The position numbers and the translations under genes are program-made. Shown in pieces: positions 1-7,983 of a DNA stretch of 13,508 nucleotides; position 1 is the stretch's first letter, and every line of letters starts with the position of its first letter. Origin of the DNA: DT-110 sp964342305 (lineage in GTDB: Bacteria; Bacteroidota; Bacteroidia; Chitinophagales; Saprospiraceae); assembly GCA_964342305.1 (NCBI GenBank), contig CAYFGK010000156.1, positions 1-13,508 on the forward strand, in the 5' to 3' direction. The notes beneath the pieces were generated by a model, which searched no databases, had not been told where the DNA came from, and worked only from the letters and a program-made list of their open reading frames with translations.

Positions 1-237
1 GTGACCTCCAACAATCCCGATTCGGTTTTTTTCCACGACCTCCAGGTCCTCAAGTACCTGAAACAAACCGACAACCAACAGGAGACCGCCGGTGCCGCCC
101 AACGGGTAGGTATGGATCTGGTAAGCCTGGGCCACTACCGGGAAGCCGAGGAATACATCTTTGAAGCAGTGGCCCTTTTTGAAGAGATCGACCTGCCCCT
201 GGAGGAATCCCTTTTACTCTGGTTTTGGTGGCTTTGA
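1..237 (+). pseudogene. 5' fragment of a TPR sensor histidine kinase paralogue, truncated by a repeat
   Basis: The reading frame is open from the window edge and ends at TGA 235-237. Residues 2 to about 70 align without gaps to residues 89-157 of the intact TPR kinase at 6031-7980. Shared elements include TSNNPDSV, QTD, RVG.DL, REAE.Y.F.A and an LEES-like end. At DNA level the first codons are nearly identical to 6295-6318. Homology stops near base 210. The last residues (LLLWFWWL) are encoded by sequence that matches repeat copy C, so they are not ancestral. The remaining TPRs, membrane segment, HisKA_2 and ATPase domains are absent. This looks like the front of a duplicated kinase whose 3' two thirds were lost or replaced. 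GTG at base 1 is only the window edge; the true start lies upstream. A short TPR protein could still be made, but no kinase. Confidence is high for the homology and moderate for pseudogene status. Confidence 0.75.
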
Positions 238-430
238 AGCCTACTTTTCTTGCATTGCCCTAATGTGCATCGCCCTCCTTCGCCTGCGGATGCGGCGGAC
301 GGAGAGAATTCAGGGACCGGAGAGCGCGGAGACTGGAGGGATACGTTTTGCTTGATTTACCACAAGACACAAGAGCACTTAGGTCACTAAGGATCTTGTG
401 CTCCTAAGTGACCTTAGTGCCTCCGTGGTA
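213..430. repeat. Dispersed intergenic repeat, copy A
   Basis: The element lies between the truncated TPR gene and the 3' end of the giant minus-strand gene. Its right part, 304-430, matches copy B (7984-8110) at 119 of 127 bases by eye. Its left part, about 213-300, matches copy C, including the block around 230-263 (GGCTTTGAA.CCTACTTTTC) and a GC-rich CGCCTGCGG...GGCGG segment. The last 73 bases (358-430) start with TACCAC and end with GTGGTA. They contain a 19-base imperfect inverted repeat, 374-392 against 403-421, with 16 of 19 positions paired around a 10-base loop. No T-tract follows the hairpin on either strand, so an intrinsic terminator is not shown, though the convergent position would suit a bidirectional one. 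The stop codon of the giant gene lies 12 bases beyond the end. Confidence 0.85.
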
Positions 431-442
431 CTGAGTGAATTC

Positions 443-3400
443 CTACGGTTTATAAACCATTAATTTCTCTACGCGCACGCCGCTGGTGGTGCGTATCTGC
501 ACCCAGTACATGCCGTCGGCCAGGCGGTTGGTTTGCCACTGCACCTGGTGGCGCCCGGCATCCTGGGGCCAGTTTTCCATCAGGGACTTGACGTAGCGTC
601 CCTGGGCGTCAAAGAGGACCAGATTGACTGGTCCGCCTTCCGGCAAAAAGTATTGCGTGGTCACTTCCCCGAAGGTCGGATTGGGGAAGAGCAGCATATC
701 CAGCTCGCCGATCTCCTCGTCGGGTATGCGCCAGTCGATGGTCGTCATGGCGTCTTCTTCGGAAGGTACGGAAGTCTGGACCACCGACGAACAATCATCG
801 ATACGGGCGGTGAAGATGCCCTGTGCCTGGAAACCCGGCTTCAGGGTGATGGAGGTGCCGGCCGTGTAGGTCACTTCCGCACCGTCGGGAACGATCACCG
901 ATCCGTTGGTGGTGATGGTCTCGCTGGCGCGCACATCGTCGCCACTCAGAGAATAGGTGATAGCGTCGATCGAGATCACACTGCCGTCGCAGGTCACCGG
1001 TGTATCGGGGTCGATATCATCGCAGATGCCATCCATATCGGTATCGCCGGTACTGTCATCGCCCTGGCAGAGGTCACAGCGGTCGCCAACACCGTCGCCG
1101 TCGGAATCGGTGCCGGAGACGGGAGCTCCCCCGACCCAATGAAAATCAAATTGACCGGATAACCCAAATGGGGTGCCATCATTTGCTGTTGGGCTCTTAT
1201 CGATAACTCCGCCCGAAGGGTAACCCACTCCGTAAAAGACTGGTTCCTCAAAGGGGTAATAGCCGACAAGACCACTTTCCGATCCGGATAAACCGATGTT
1301 CATATTATCTGTGATCTGCGTTGGAGTGCGGGCCACATTCCAGAAGCGCAGTTCATCGAGCGCACCTTTAAAATTTAACGATGCAGAACGACTTCCCAGC
1401 GTAACCACTCCATCATTGGTTACCGTTCCGGAAACCCAATCCGGGGATGTTCCTTCCTGAAGACCGTCTACATACAAGCGCAGCGTGCCGCCGTCCTTGA
1501 CAAACGCGACATGGTGCCACTGGTCATCATTGAAAGTACTTGATGATACAATACTGGCGCTGTTGCTTCCGTCGTAGCGTGCTACCACTATTTTTTTCTG
1601 TGGCTTGAGGTATCGAATGGTATACGAATACCGAACCCCATCCCATTTCTCAATAAGGGACACATCCACTTCCGCCGTATTCGGCTGGGCAGCCGAGGGT
1701 ACGTTCACCCATAACTCGATGGTAAAATCCTGATTGGTGGGGAAATCTATGGCGTCGTTATCGGGTAGCTCGATCCGATCATCGATACCATCCAGTTTAA
1801 GGCCTCTCTCATCAAAATTCACGAAGGTACCATCATGCCCATTGCCGGTTTTATCGGTCAGGGTGGTTATGTCACCGAGGTAAGAATTAAGAGCCCCTTC
1901 ACTAGCATCAAAGTAGGCTAAAAGTCCGGGCTCGTTACCGGTAAGGATGGCGTTCCGGTCGGCACCCTGCGTACCCTGCCAGATGCGCACTTCGTCCATG
2001 TCACCCTGAAAACGAAATGAACCTCCGCTCTCGTGGATATCTCCCAGGATGAGAGGCCTGCCTCCGTTAGTGGTATTATAGGTAATCGGTAGGCTTCTAC
2101 TGACAGAACCGTTGAGGAAAATGGTGGCAGATGAACCAAATTCAACCCGCAGGTGCGTCCAGGAACCAACCGGTACTGTCTCGTACGAGGTTATTACATC
2201 CGTTCCATTTCCCGTAACGGTGATCGTACCACCGAAATCACGCCGGATATAAAAGTTGCTGGCACCAACATTAAAATCTTTATACATAGAGGCGATGATC
2301 ATTTGCCGGTCAACGGTCGGACGAATCCAGGCCTCAAAGGTTACGACCTGACTGCTTGTGGGTGCCAGGGACGAATTGTTGGGAATTTCGATGTAATCAC
2401 CCACGCCATCGAAGGCTATACCCACCAAAGGCTCCTCATCGCAATCATCCAGGTTATTCCGGATACCGTCCCCGTCATCATCTAATACAGTGGAGGGATC
2501 AGCGCAAAAATCGCCCGTACCATTATTGTCAGCATCATAGTTTTCGATTTCCGCACCAAATACATAATTTGAACCTGCGCCGGGCTTCATGGAAAATCCA
2601 AGGTAAGCAACACCGTTCACCGGAGCATCTACATTGGTGTTAATACCGTAAGGGATCCCTTCATTAAAATCGAAATGTACCTTCAGGTCACCTTCTGCCC
2701 GTAGTTCCCGAAACAGATTGGCCTGGACATCTTGCGAGATCAGGTTTGTGCCCCATATTCTGACTTCGTCCAGAGAGCCTTTAAACTGGTGTTGGCCATA
2801 AGAAAACTCACTGGTAGTTCCTATTTCGTAGGATGGGATCAGCAGGTTAACCTCCGGTGTGAGCCAGCCGCTGGTGCGGTATTCCCCATTGATGAACAGA
2901 CGGGTCTGCCCACGATCAACCGAGACCGCCACGTGGGTCCAGTCGGTAATGGGCGTATAGTGTACCAACACGGAGCGGAAAATCTCCTGATCACGGCGTT
3001 CCATTACTAATACCCCGTTCGTGCCGACCGCCACCCCAACGACCACCGAATCCTTCTCACCGAAACCGGTGGGTTCCCAGGACGGATAAAATACGAAGGG
3101 AATATCCACACTGAAATTGTTGAAGGAGGTAGAGTTAGTCAGGTTGGTCTCCGCCTCATTGGCCGGAATGGCAGATTCGGGCTTCACCCAAAATTCGTAA
3201 GCAAATTTATCCGCAACACCCGCCAGTGTATTCTCGTAAAGTTCCTGGAAATTGATGCGATCATCGATCCCATCAAAATGCAACCCGGCATTGGGGACGG
3301 TGGGACAGTTATCACACACCAGGCCATCGCCGTCATCATCCGACATATATTCATTGAGCAGGGTCGGGCAATCGTCACAGACGTCGCCTACCCCATCGTG

Positions 3401-5596
3401 GTCCACATCGGACTGGTCGGCATTGGTTGTGTTCGGACAATTATCACAGACATCTCCCGTGCCGTCCGTATCCACATCTTCCTGGTTCGGATTGGCCACC
3501 GTCGGGCAGTTGTCGCACACGTCACCCAGGCCATCACCGTCGGTATCCAACTGGTCAGCATTAAAGAGATCCGGACAGTTATCCTGGGCATCAATGGTGT
3601 TATCAAAATCTCTATCCTGGGCACAGCGATTGATCGTGCCGTTGCCAAAGCTGACGCTCACGTTGATGAATTCCCGGACGGTGGAGTCCGACATCATTTC
3701 CGGTGCCAGGAACAGGCGCAGATTTTTGTAGTCCAGCGTCTGCGCATCCTTTTGGCTCACGATCAGAGTCCGGTTCAGGCAGGTATTTTTCGGTATCTCC
3801 TGGAAGGGAAAAGCCGACAGAGCCAGGCTCACCCCGTTCATGGTGACGAGAGCTTCATTGTCGTTGGAGGTGTTTATCATACGCAACTCATAAGAACGGG
3901 GATAATCGCTGTCATTACAGATCTTGATGGGAATCTCCAGGGGTTGCCCCGGGGGCGCATTGACGATATTGACGTAATCGTTCGGGCAACCCGGTTCGCC
4001 ATTTTCCACCCGCGGTTGATCAATTTGGTAGCCTCCCTCGTAGGGTCGGGAAGTCATCGAACCACTGCCCAGTCGGAACATAGGCGTCCCGAAGCTGGGG
4101 TCATCGGCCACCTCCACACAGATATTCTCGGGCAGGGAATCGTCGTCCCAGATGGTGTACCCTACCGTTTTGGTGGAGGATGCCGACTGGGTAACCCCCT
4201 CCCCAAAGGATTGCCGGGTCGTTGCTTCGTAACTGGTTTCAAGTCCGTTTCCTCCGCCATTCAGGAAGAATTCGATCCCGAAACTATTCTCAAACGTATA
4301 GTCAATATCCAGGCTGTAGGCATTCGTCTCAGTTGACGTATTGGATCGCCCTACGGGAGCACCAGGAGGGAAACATTCGGCGGTTCCGTAGTTGCCATTG
4401 GCTTTATTGGCGGCATTCTGATCCAGCATCTGCTGCCACAGATCGGCTTGGTTTTCGGCATACGTGCGGCGGTACACCGTTTCATTCGGGTCGTTGGCTA
4501 CGGCCAGTTCCTTGGCAATTTCCTCTTCTACCTGCTCTTCCGAAAAAAAGAAGTTTTCGACCGAATCATCATCTGTGGGTCCCATAACCAGGCGCTTACC
4601 AAATTTTAGTTTGCAATCCTCGTAAAACCAGGCATCATAGGTACCGTAGAGCATCATGGTACTGCGGCCGAGAAAATAACTTTGCCCGGGGGTAATGCCC
4701 GTATTGGCATCATCCGGAGTGCTCCTGGTTTGTTTATTGGTCACACAGACTTCGTGGGTTGTGTTGGATGTGCGGGTAAAGGTTTGGTCCCATTCAAAAT
4801 TGAATTGATTGTAGATCTCCAGGCTGACGGTGTAGATAAAGCCCACATCGCCCTTAAAGCCGAACCGAAAGCCCAGATCTACCTCCTCGGTTTGGGAATC
4901 CTGCGTACGGGTCTCTACATTGGTGCAATAGGTCTCCCCGGTTTCGAAAGTCGTGGAGCTTTTATCGCCCGGAGGGTCGTGCAGCACGAGGTAGGGAATG
5001 GCCGGTGAACGGATAGAGTCGATGATCTCGACTTGCTCCTGGCCGTTGGCGGGCCCGGTCACGTAGATGGGGATGACGACGTGTTCCTGAAAAGCACCCA
5101 CTCCTAAAATTAAATTCCAGTTATTAATACGCAAACAGGCTGCATCCAGGCCACTCATAGTATTGGTAGACAGGGTATATTCAAAGATGCCATTACCAAC
5201 GCTGGTTCTTGGTTCAGAGAATACAGGAGCTGGAATGGCATCTAACCTGGCATTGCCCAAAAAATTAACATAAAGGCCAGAGTTGTTGTACAACTGCTTA
5301 ATCCGAATGGTATATGTCTTATTGCGCTCCACCAAAAAATGGGGGCGGTTGGGATCCGAACAATTCCTGACCAATGCATCCAGACCAGAATCATCACTAT
5401 TTATCTTATACAATCCCGCAACGCTGCCGTTTAGGGGGCAATTCTCTGGTGCGGGAAGCCCCGATATTTCCAGGCCCAAGGTGGTGCCAAGATAGGTAAT
5501 GGTACTGCCATTATAGGTAATGGTCTGGGTATGGCTTTTTGACGGAAGTAAAAACAGACCGAGGAAAAGGGATAGAACGACGTATATCGGTTTCAT
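443..5596 (-). CDS. Giant secreted T9SS cargo protein with TSP3 repeats, three LamG domains and a 3-coathanger stack
   Basis: Predicted 1717-aa cell-surface or secreted protein. I chose ATG 5594-5596 because the frame then opens with a clear signal peptide (MKPIYVV, a hydrophobic leucine-rich core, then SHTQ). The frame is open a further 53 codons upstream, but that part is not signal-like and overlaps putative regulatory repeats. Regions from this start: residues 25-660, an unrecognised, beta-rich and Cys-containing part with a charged, probably helical stretch near 353-395; 663-769, TSP3 calcium-binding repeats (DxDxDGxGDxCDNCP); 772-978, LamG 1; 1019-1059, TSP3; 1060-1222, LamG 2; 1264-1449, LamG 3; 1495-1533, TSP3; 1536-1602, 3-coathanger stack (SITLKPGFQAQ); 1634-1717, T9SS type A sorting domain (LLFPNP, FDAQGR, DGMYWVQ, EKLMVYKP). 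TSP3 arrays usually act as rigid Ca-binding stalks and LamG folds often bind glycans or proteins, so an adhesin-like role is likely; no catalytic motif was recognised. It is divergent from the LytTR/kinase genes. Confidence 0.93.
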   Translation of the reverse strand: MKPIYVVLSLFLGLFLLPSKSHTQTITYNGSTITYLGTTLGLEISGLPAPENCPLNGSVAGLYKINSDDSGLDALVRNCSDPNRPHFLVERNKTYTIRIKQLYNNSGLYVNFLGNARLDAIPAPVFSEPRTSVGNGIFEYTLSTNTMSGLDAACLRINNWNLILGVGAFQEHVVIPIYVTGPANGQEQVEIIDSIRSPAIPYLVLHDPPGDKSSTTFETGETYCTNVETRTQDSQTEEVDLGFRFGFKGDVGFIYTVSLEIYNQFNFEWDQTFTRTSNTTHEVCVTNKQTRSTPDDANTGITPGQSYFLGRSTMMLYGTYDAWFYEDCKLKFGKRLVMGPTDDDSVENFFFSEEQVEEEIAKELAVANDPNETVYRRTYAENQADLWQQMLDQNAANKANGNYGTAECFPPGAPVGRSNTSTETNAYSLDIDYTFENSFGIEFFLNGGGNGLETSYEATTRQSFGEGVTQSASSTKTVGYTIWDDDSLPENICVEVADDPSFGTPMFRLGSGSMTSRPYEGGYQIDQPRVENGEPGCPNDYVNIVNAPPGQPLEIPIKICNDSDYPRSYELRMINTSNDNEALVTMNGVSLALSAFPFQEIPKNTCLNRTLIVSQKDAQTLDYKNLRLFLAPEMMSDSTVREFINVSVSFGNGTINRCAQDRDFDNTIDAQDNCPDLFNADQLDTDGDGLGDVCDNCPTVANPNQEDVDTDGTGDVCDNCPNTTNADQSDVDHDGVGDVCDDCPTLLNEYMSDDDGDGLVCDNCPTVPNAGLHFDGIDDRINFQELYENTLAGVADKFAYEFWVKPESAIPANEAETNLTNSTSFNNFSVDIPFVFYPSWEPTGFGEKDSVVVGVAVGTNGVLVMERRDQEIFRSVLVHYTPITDWTHVAVSVDRGQTRLFINGEYRTSGWLTPEVNLLIPSYEIGTTSEFSYGQHQFKGSLDEVRIWGTNLISQDVQANLFRELRAEGDLKVHFDFNEGIPYGINTNVDAPVNGVAYLGFSMKPGAGSNYVFGAEIENYDADNNGTGDFCADPSTVLDDDGDGIRNNLDDCDEEPLVGIAFDGVGDYIEIPNNSSLAPTSSQVVTFEAWIRPTVDRQMIIASMYKDFNVGASNFYIRRDFGGTITVTGNGTDVITSYETVPVGSWTHLRVEFGSSATIFLNGSVSRSLPITYNTTNGGRPLILGDIHESGGSFRFQGDMDEVRIWQGTQGADRNAILTGNEPGLLAYFDASEGALNSYLGDITTLTDKTGNGHDGTFVNFDERGLKLDGIDDRIELPDNDAIDFPTNQDFTIELWVNVPSAAQPNTAEVDVSLIEKWDGVRYSYTIRYLKPQKKIVVARYDGSNSASIVSSSTFNDDQWHHVAFVKDGGTLRLYVDGLQEGTSPDWVSGTVTNDGVVTLGSRSASLNFKGALDELRFWNVARTPTQITDNMNIGLSGSESGLVGYYPFEEPVFYGVGYPSGGVIDKSPTANDGTPFGLSGQFDFHWVGGAPVSGTDSDGDGVGDRCDLCQGDDSTGDTDMDGICDDIDPDTPVTCDGSVISIDAITYSLSGDDVRASETITTNGSVIVPDGAEVTYTAGTSITLKPGFQAQGIFTARIDDCSSVVQTSVPSEEDAMTTIDWRIPDEEIGELDMLLFPNPTFGEVTTQYFLPEGGPVNLVLFDAQGRYVKSLMENWPQDAGRHQVQWQTNRLADGMYWVQIRTTSGVRVEKLMVYKP
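3290..3610 (-). repeat. In-gene tandem repeat encoding the main TSP3 array
   Basis: The DNA repeats with a period of 69 bp (23 aa), seen as recurring GG[A/G]CA-TTATCACA-like blocks near 3306, 3369, 3438, 3507 and 3576. The distances are 63, 69, 69 and 69 bp. Each unit encodes DNCP followed by NADQ/NPNQ-type residues and an Asp-rich loop. The 63-bp unit encodes the shortened MSDDDGDGLVCDNCP, which lacks two residues of the usual G-DVCD loop. The units are similar enough to expand or contract by recombination. Confidence 0.8.
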
Positions 5597-5691
5597 AGAG
5601 CCTGGATTTTTATTTTCGAAGAAGAAAATATTGAACCTCAATTCTTTTCCTTTAGAAGATACGGGTACGCCTGCTTCCCTATCCCCACAAA

Positions 5692-5741
5692 TGACCGAAC
5701 CCTGACTTTGACTGACCGAAAAAGGCCCTACATTGACCGAA
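5692..5741. promoter_or_regulatory. Three TGACCGAA direct repeats at an exact 21-bp period (putative operator)
   Basis: TGACCGAA occurs at 5692-5699, 5713-5720 and 5734-5741. The 8-bp core is perfect in all three copies and the two 13-bp spacers differ, so this is not a simple duplication. A 21-bp step is two helical turns, which puts the sites on one face of the DNA. LytTR-family regulators such as AgrA and ComE bind pairs of about 9-bp direct repeats with 11-13-bp spacers, and this layout fits that geometry. The triplet lies 96-145 bp upstream of the giant surface gene's start (reading TTCGGTCA in that direction) and just ahead of the truncated LytTR gene. I saw no fourth copy in phase on either side. 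The repeats are directly visible; the regulator is inferred. Confidence 0.6.
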
Positions 5742-5768
5742 GGAAATCCCGCCAAATTCGTATTTTAG

Positions 5769-6029
5769 AATAAAGCGCACATTTCACGTGCCGAACGCAA
5801 TTATTGTCGCATCTATACCGACTGGAAAGAATACCTGCTGTCCATGTCCATGAAAACGTTAGAAACTAAGCTTCCGCAAAAAGACTTTCAACGCATCCAC
5901 CGGTCTTACATCGTCAATCTGAAAAAAGTGGATGAGGTGGATATATCCTCTATCCTCATTCAAAAGACCAACCTGCCCATAAGCAGTTCGCATCGCGCTG
6001 CTTTTCTGGAACGCATTCAATCTATCTGA
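5769..6029 (+). pseudogene. LytTR DNA-binding domain lacking its 5' end
   Basis: After an in-frame TAG at 5766 the frame is open to TGA 6027-6029. From about 5784 it reads as a LytTR domain: RAERNYCRIYT, then SMKTLETKLP, then the family hallmark QRIHRSYIVN and a C-terminal tail. The start of the domain (the usual ...DILYI strand) and any receiver or linker are missing. I found no continuation in the other two upstream frames. The first in-frame ATG is at 5844, which would leave only 61 aa and remove RAERNYCRIYT. The gene ends one base before the histidine kinase ATG, so it was probably co-transcribed and translationally coupled with it. It is likely a 5'-truncated remnant of the kinase's partner regulator; start from a rare codon such as ATT 5781 is possible but unsupported. 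The LytTR assignment is confident; loss of function is inferred. Confidence 0.7.
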
Positions 6030-6030
6030 C

Positions 6031-7980
6031 ATGAAAACGCCTATTTGTTTCTTACTCCTCCTGCTTGGAAGGTTCATGTATGGACAAACCGATACTCTTA
6101 CTCTGCAACATATGCCTTTTGACAGCCTGCTGGAAAAAGGTAAACAGCAACTGCGGGAAGCAGAAACCGATCCCACCTATCCGGAAGTTCTGCAAATTGC
6201 CCGCTACGCCCTCACACTGGCCGGGGAGGCTGATAATCCCACTCAGATGGGCGACGCGTATACGCTGCTTGCCAACTGGCATTATTTCAGTATAACTTCC
6301 AACAATCCCGATTCGGTCTATCAATACAGCCTGAAAGCACTGGAGCAATACCGTCAGACGGATTCCCTGAGTTTGATAGCCAGGGGCAGCAAACGCGTAG
6401 GTTCGGACCTGGCCGGCATGGGACGCTTTCGCGAAGCAGAGTCTTACCTCTTCGATGCTGCCCGTATATACGAATCCCTCGATGACCAGAAATCCCTGGC
6501 CAGTACCTACGCCAATCTGAACTACTTATACCGGGAGTCCCGGAATTGGCCGGAAGCCGTTCGTTACGGCGAACGCTCCCTGGCCATCATCGAAGCCATT
6601 TATCAGGATGAACGCGAACTGATCCAACCGTTGCTCGGCCTGATCTTCACCTACCCGGAAGTTGGAAAAGCCGAACTGGGTCTGGAAAAGGCTGAGCAAG
6701 TGGTACAGATCATCGGCAGTGAATACGACTGGGCCGATAATGTACATATGGCCAATGTGCGCTCCTGGCGGGGCGAAGCCCACGTAGCCGTAGGAAATTA
6801 CGAAGAGGCACTAGCAGATTTTATCTACAGCTGGGAAGTCATTCAAACCATAGTACCGGAGCCATCGGATGCGGATGGCTGGCGGGGCAACATTGGTAAT
6901 GTCTTACGGCTGCAAAGCCAGTATGCCGATGCTATTCCCCACATCAAAGCCAACCTCCGGCACCATCTGGAAAAGAATATCGACGATTGGAAATTAATCG
7001 AAGACAACCAATTCTGGCTGGCGGAATGCTACCGCGAAACCGGACCGGTCGACTCGGCCTACCACTATTTGGCGCAAGCCCAACAAAGCCAGGAAAAACG
7101 ACTGACCGAAGAACTGGCCGCCGTGCAAAACGAATTGCGCATCAAGTACGACAGCGACCAGAAAGAAGCCACCATCAGCAGTCAGCAAGCAACCATCGTG
7201 CAGCAACGGCGCTCCCAACTGTTAGTACTGGGCATTGTGGCACTATTAGTAGCCTTGCTTGCCGTCATCTTGTTCAACGCCCGCCGCAACCGACAGAAGA
7301 ATCGCCGCCTGGAAGCCCTCAACAAAGAACTGACACACACTAATCATCAGCTCGATCAGCGCAATGCCCAGAACGAGGTCCTGGTCAAAGAGATCCACCA
7401 CCGCGTAAAGAACAACCTGGAGATCATCTCCAGCCTGCTCGAGCTGCAATCCCGCCAGACGCAGGACGAATCGGCCCAACTGGCCATGCTGGAAAGCCAG
7501 GCCCGCGTGAAATCCATGGGCCTGCTACACCAGAAGCTCTTCCAGAACCAGGAACAGGTCAGCATCGAAATGCGCGATTACTTCCTGAAACTCAGCAACA
7601 ACCTCCTTCAGACCTTCAATGCGGACGATCAGATCGACGTACAGATCGACATGGAGCCCATCGAACTGGATATGGATACGGCCATCCCCATCGGGCTCAT
7701 GGTCAACGAGCTCATCACCAATTCCCTGAAATACGCGTTCCCCGATCGGCGCGATGGCCGCATCAAATTACGCCTCCAACAAGAGGATGCCGAGCACCTT
7801 GCCCTATCGGTGGCCGACAACGGCGTAGGTAAAGTGGCCGGCACATCCCCCAAAGGAACGGGCTTCGGTTCCCAGCTCATCCAGCTGCTGACCCAGCAAC
7901 TCCAGGGCGTGATGCAGGAATCGGTCGGCGACGGTACCAGCGTTACGTTTCGGTTGAAGCGGGTATTGCATCCGGCGTAG
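6031..7980 (+). CDS. TPR-containing sensor histidine kinase (HisKA_2 type)
   Basis: 649-aa membrane sensor kinase. Residues 1-19 form a signal peptide. About 50-350 are helical TPR-like repeats in the periplasm, with A/Y-rich pairs such as FREAESYLFDAARIY and NYEEALADF. About 350-392 is a coiled coil, 395-416 one transmembrane helix and 418-450 a cytoplasmic coiled coil. The phosphoacceptor motif EIHHRVKNNL is at 454-463 (His456/457), which is HisKA_2 style. The ATPase domain has its N box at NELITNSLKYAF (559-570), DNGVG at 596-600 and a GTGFG lid at 609-613. All key residues are present, so activity is expected. A periplasmic TPR sensor would detect a protein or peptide ligand, which is unknown here. 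It starts one base after the LytTR remnant and no receiver-domain protein is adjacent, so it may signal to a regulator elsewhere. A truncated paralogue lies at the left window edge. Confidence 0.93.
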   Translation: MKTPICFLLLLLGRFMYGQTDTLTLQHMPFDSLLEKGKQQLREAETDPTYPEVLQIARYALTLAGEADNPTQMGDAYTLLANWHYFSITSNNPDSVYQYSLKALEQYRQTDSLSLIARGSKRVGSDLAGMGRFREAESYLFDAARIYESLDDQKSLASTYANLNYLYRESRNWPEAVRYGERSLAIIEAIYQDERELIQPLLGLIFTYPEVGKAELGLEKAEQVVQIIGSEYDWADNVHMANVRSWRGEAHVAVGNYEEALADFIYSWEVIQTIVPEPSDADGWRGNIGNVLRLQSQYADAIPHIKANLRHHLEKNIDDWKLIEDNQFWLAECYRETGPVDSAYHYLAQAQQSQEKRLTEELAAVQNELRIKYDSDQKEATISSQQATIVQQRRSQLLVLGIVALLVALLAVILFNARRNRQKNRRLEALNKELTHTNHQLDQRNAQNEVLVKEIHHRVKNNLEIISSLLELQSRQTQDESAQLAMLESQARVKSMGLLHQKLFQNQEQVSIEMRDYFLKLSNNLLQTFNADDQIDVQIDMEPIELDMDTAIPIGLMVNELITNSLKYAFPDRRDGRIKLRLQQEDAEHLALSVADNGVGKVAGTSPKGTGFGSQLIQLLTQQLQGVMQESVGDGTSVTFRLKRVLHPA

Positions 7981-7983
7981 GTT

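Noticed and set aside
358..430. Intrinsic terminator call for the repeat hairpins (also 8038-8110 and 11789-11854).
   Set aside because: The stems are long but no T-run follows on either strand. Placement suits termination, but the sequence alone does not show it, so they are listed as repeats.
3290..3610. Possible CRISPR-like array because of regular spacing.
   Set aside because: The period is 69 bp, the units are imperfect and in frame, and they encode TSP3 calcium-binding loops.
3278..4336. Long plus-strand open frame (352 codons) opposite the giant gene; similar frames at 533-1162 and 8140-8943.
   Set aside because: They lie fully antisense to well-supported genes, encode low-complexity I/G/R-rich sequence without motifs, and arise from codon bias of the opposite strand.
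5610..5691. A -33/-7 promoter for the giant gene downstream of the TGACCGAA triplet.
   Set aside because: TATCTTCT-like and TTTG-like boxes exist on the minus strand, but the spacing I found (26 bp) is too long for the Bacteroidota consensus.
5597..5755. 53-codon N-terminal extension of the giant protein's frame.
   Set aside because: The extension is not signal-like, would bury the signal peptide starting at 5596 and would overlap the 21-bp-spaced repeats. The downstream ATG gives a classical exported protein.
7103..7110. Another TGACCGAA inside the TPR kinase gene.
   Set aside because: A single copy without a 21-bp partner inside coding sequence; expected by chance.
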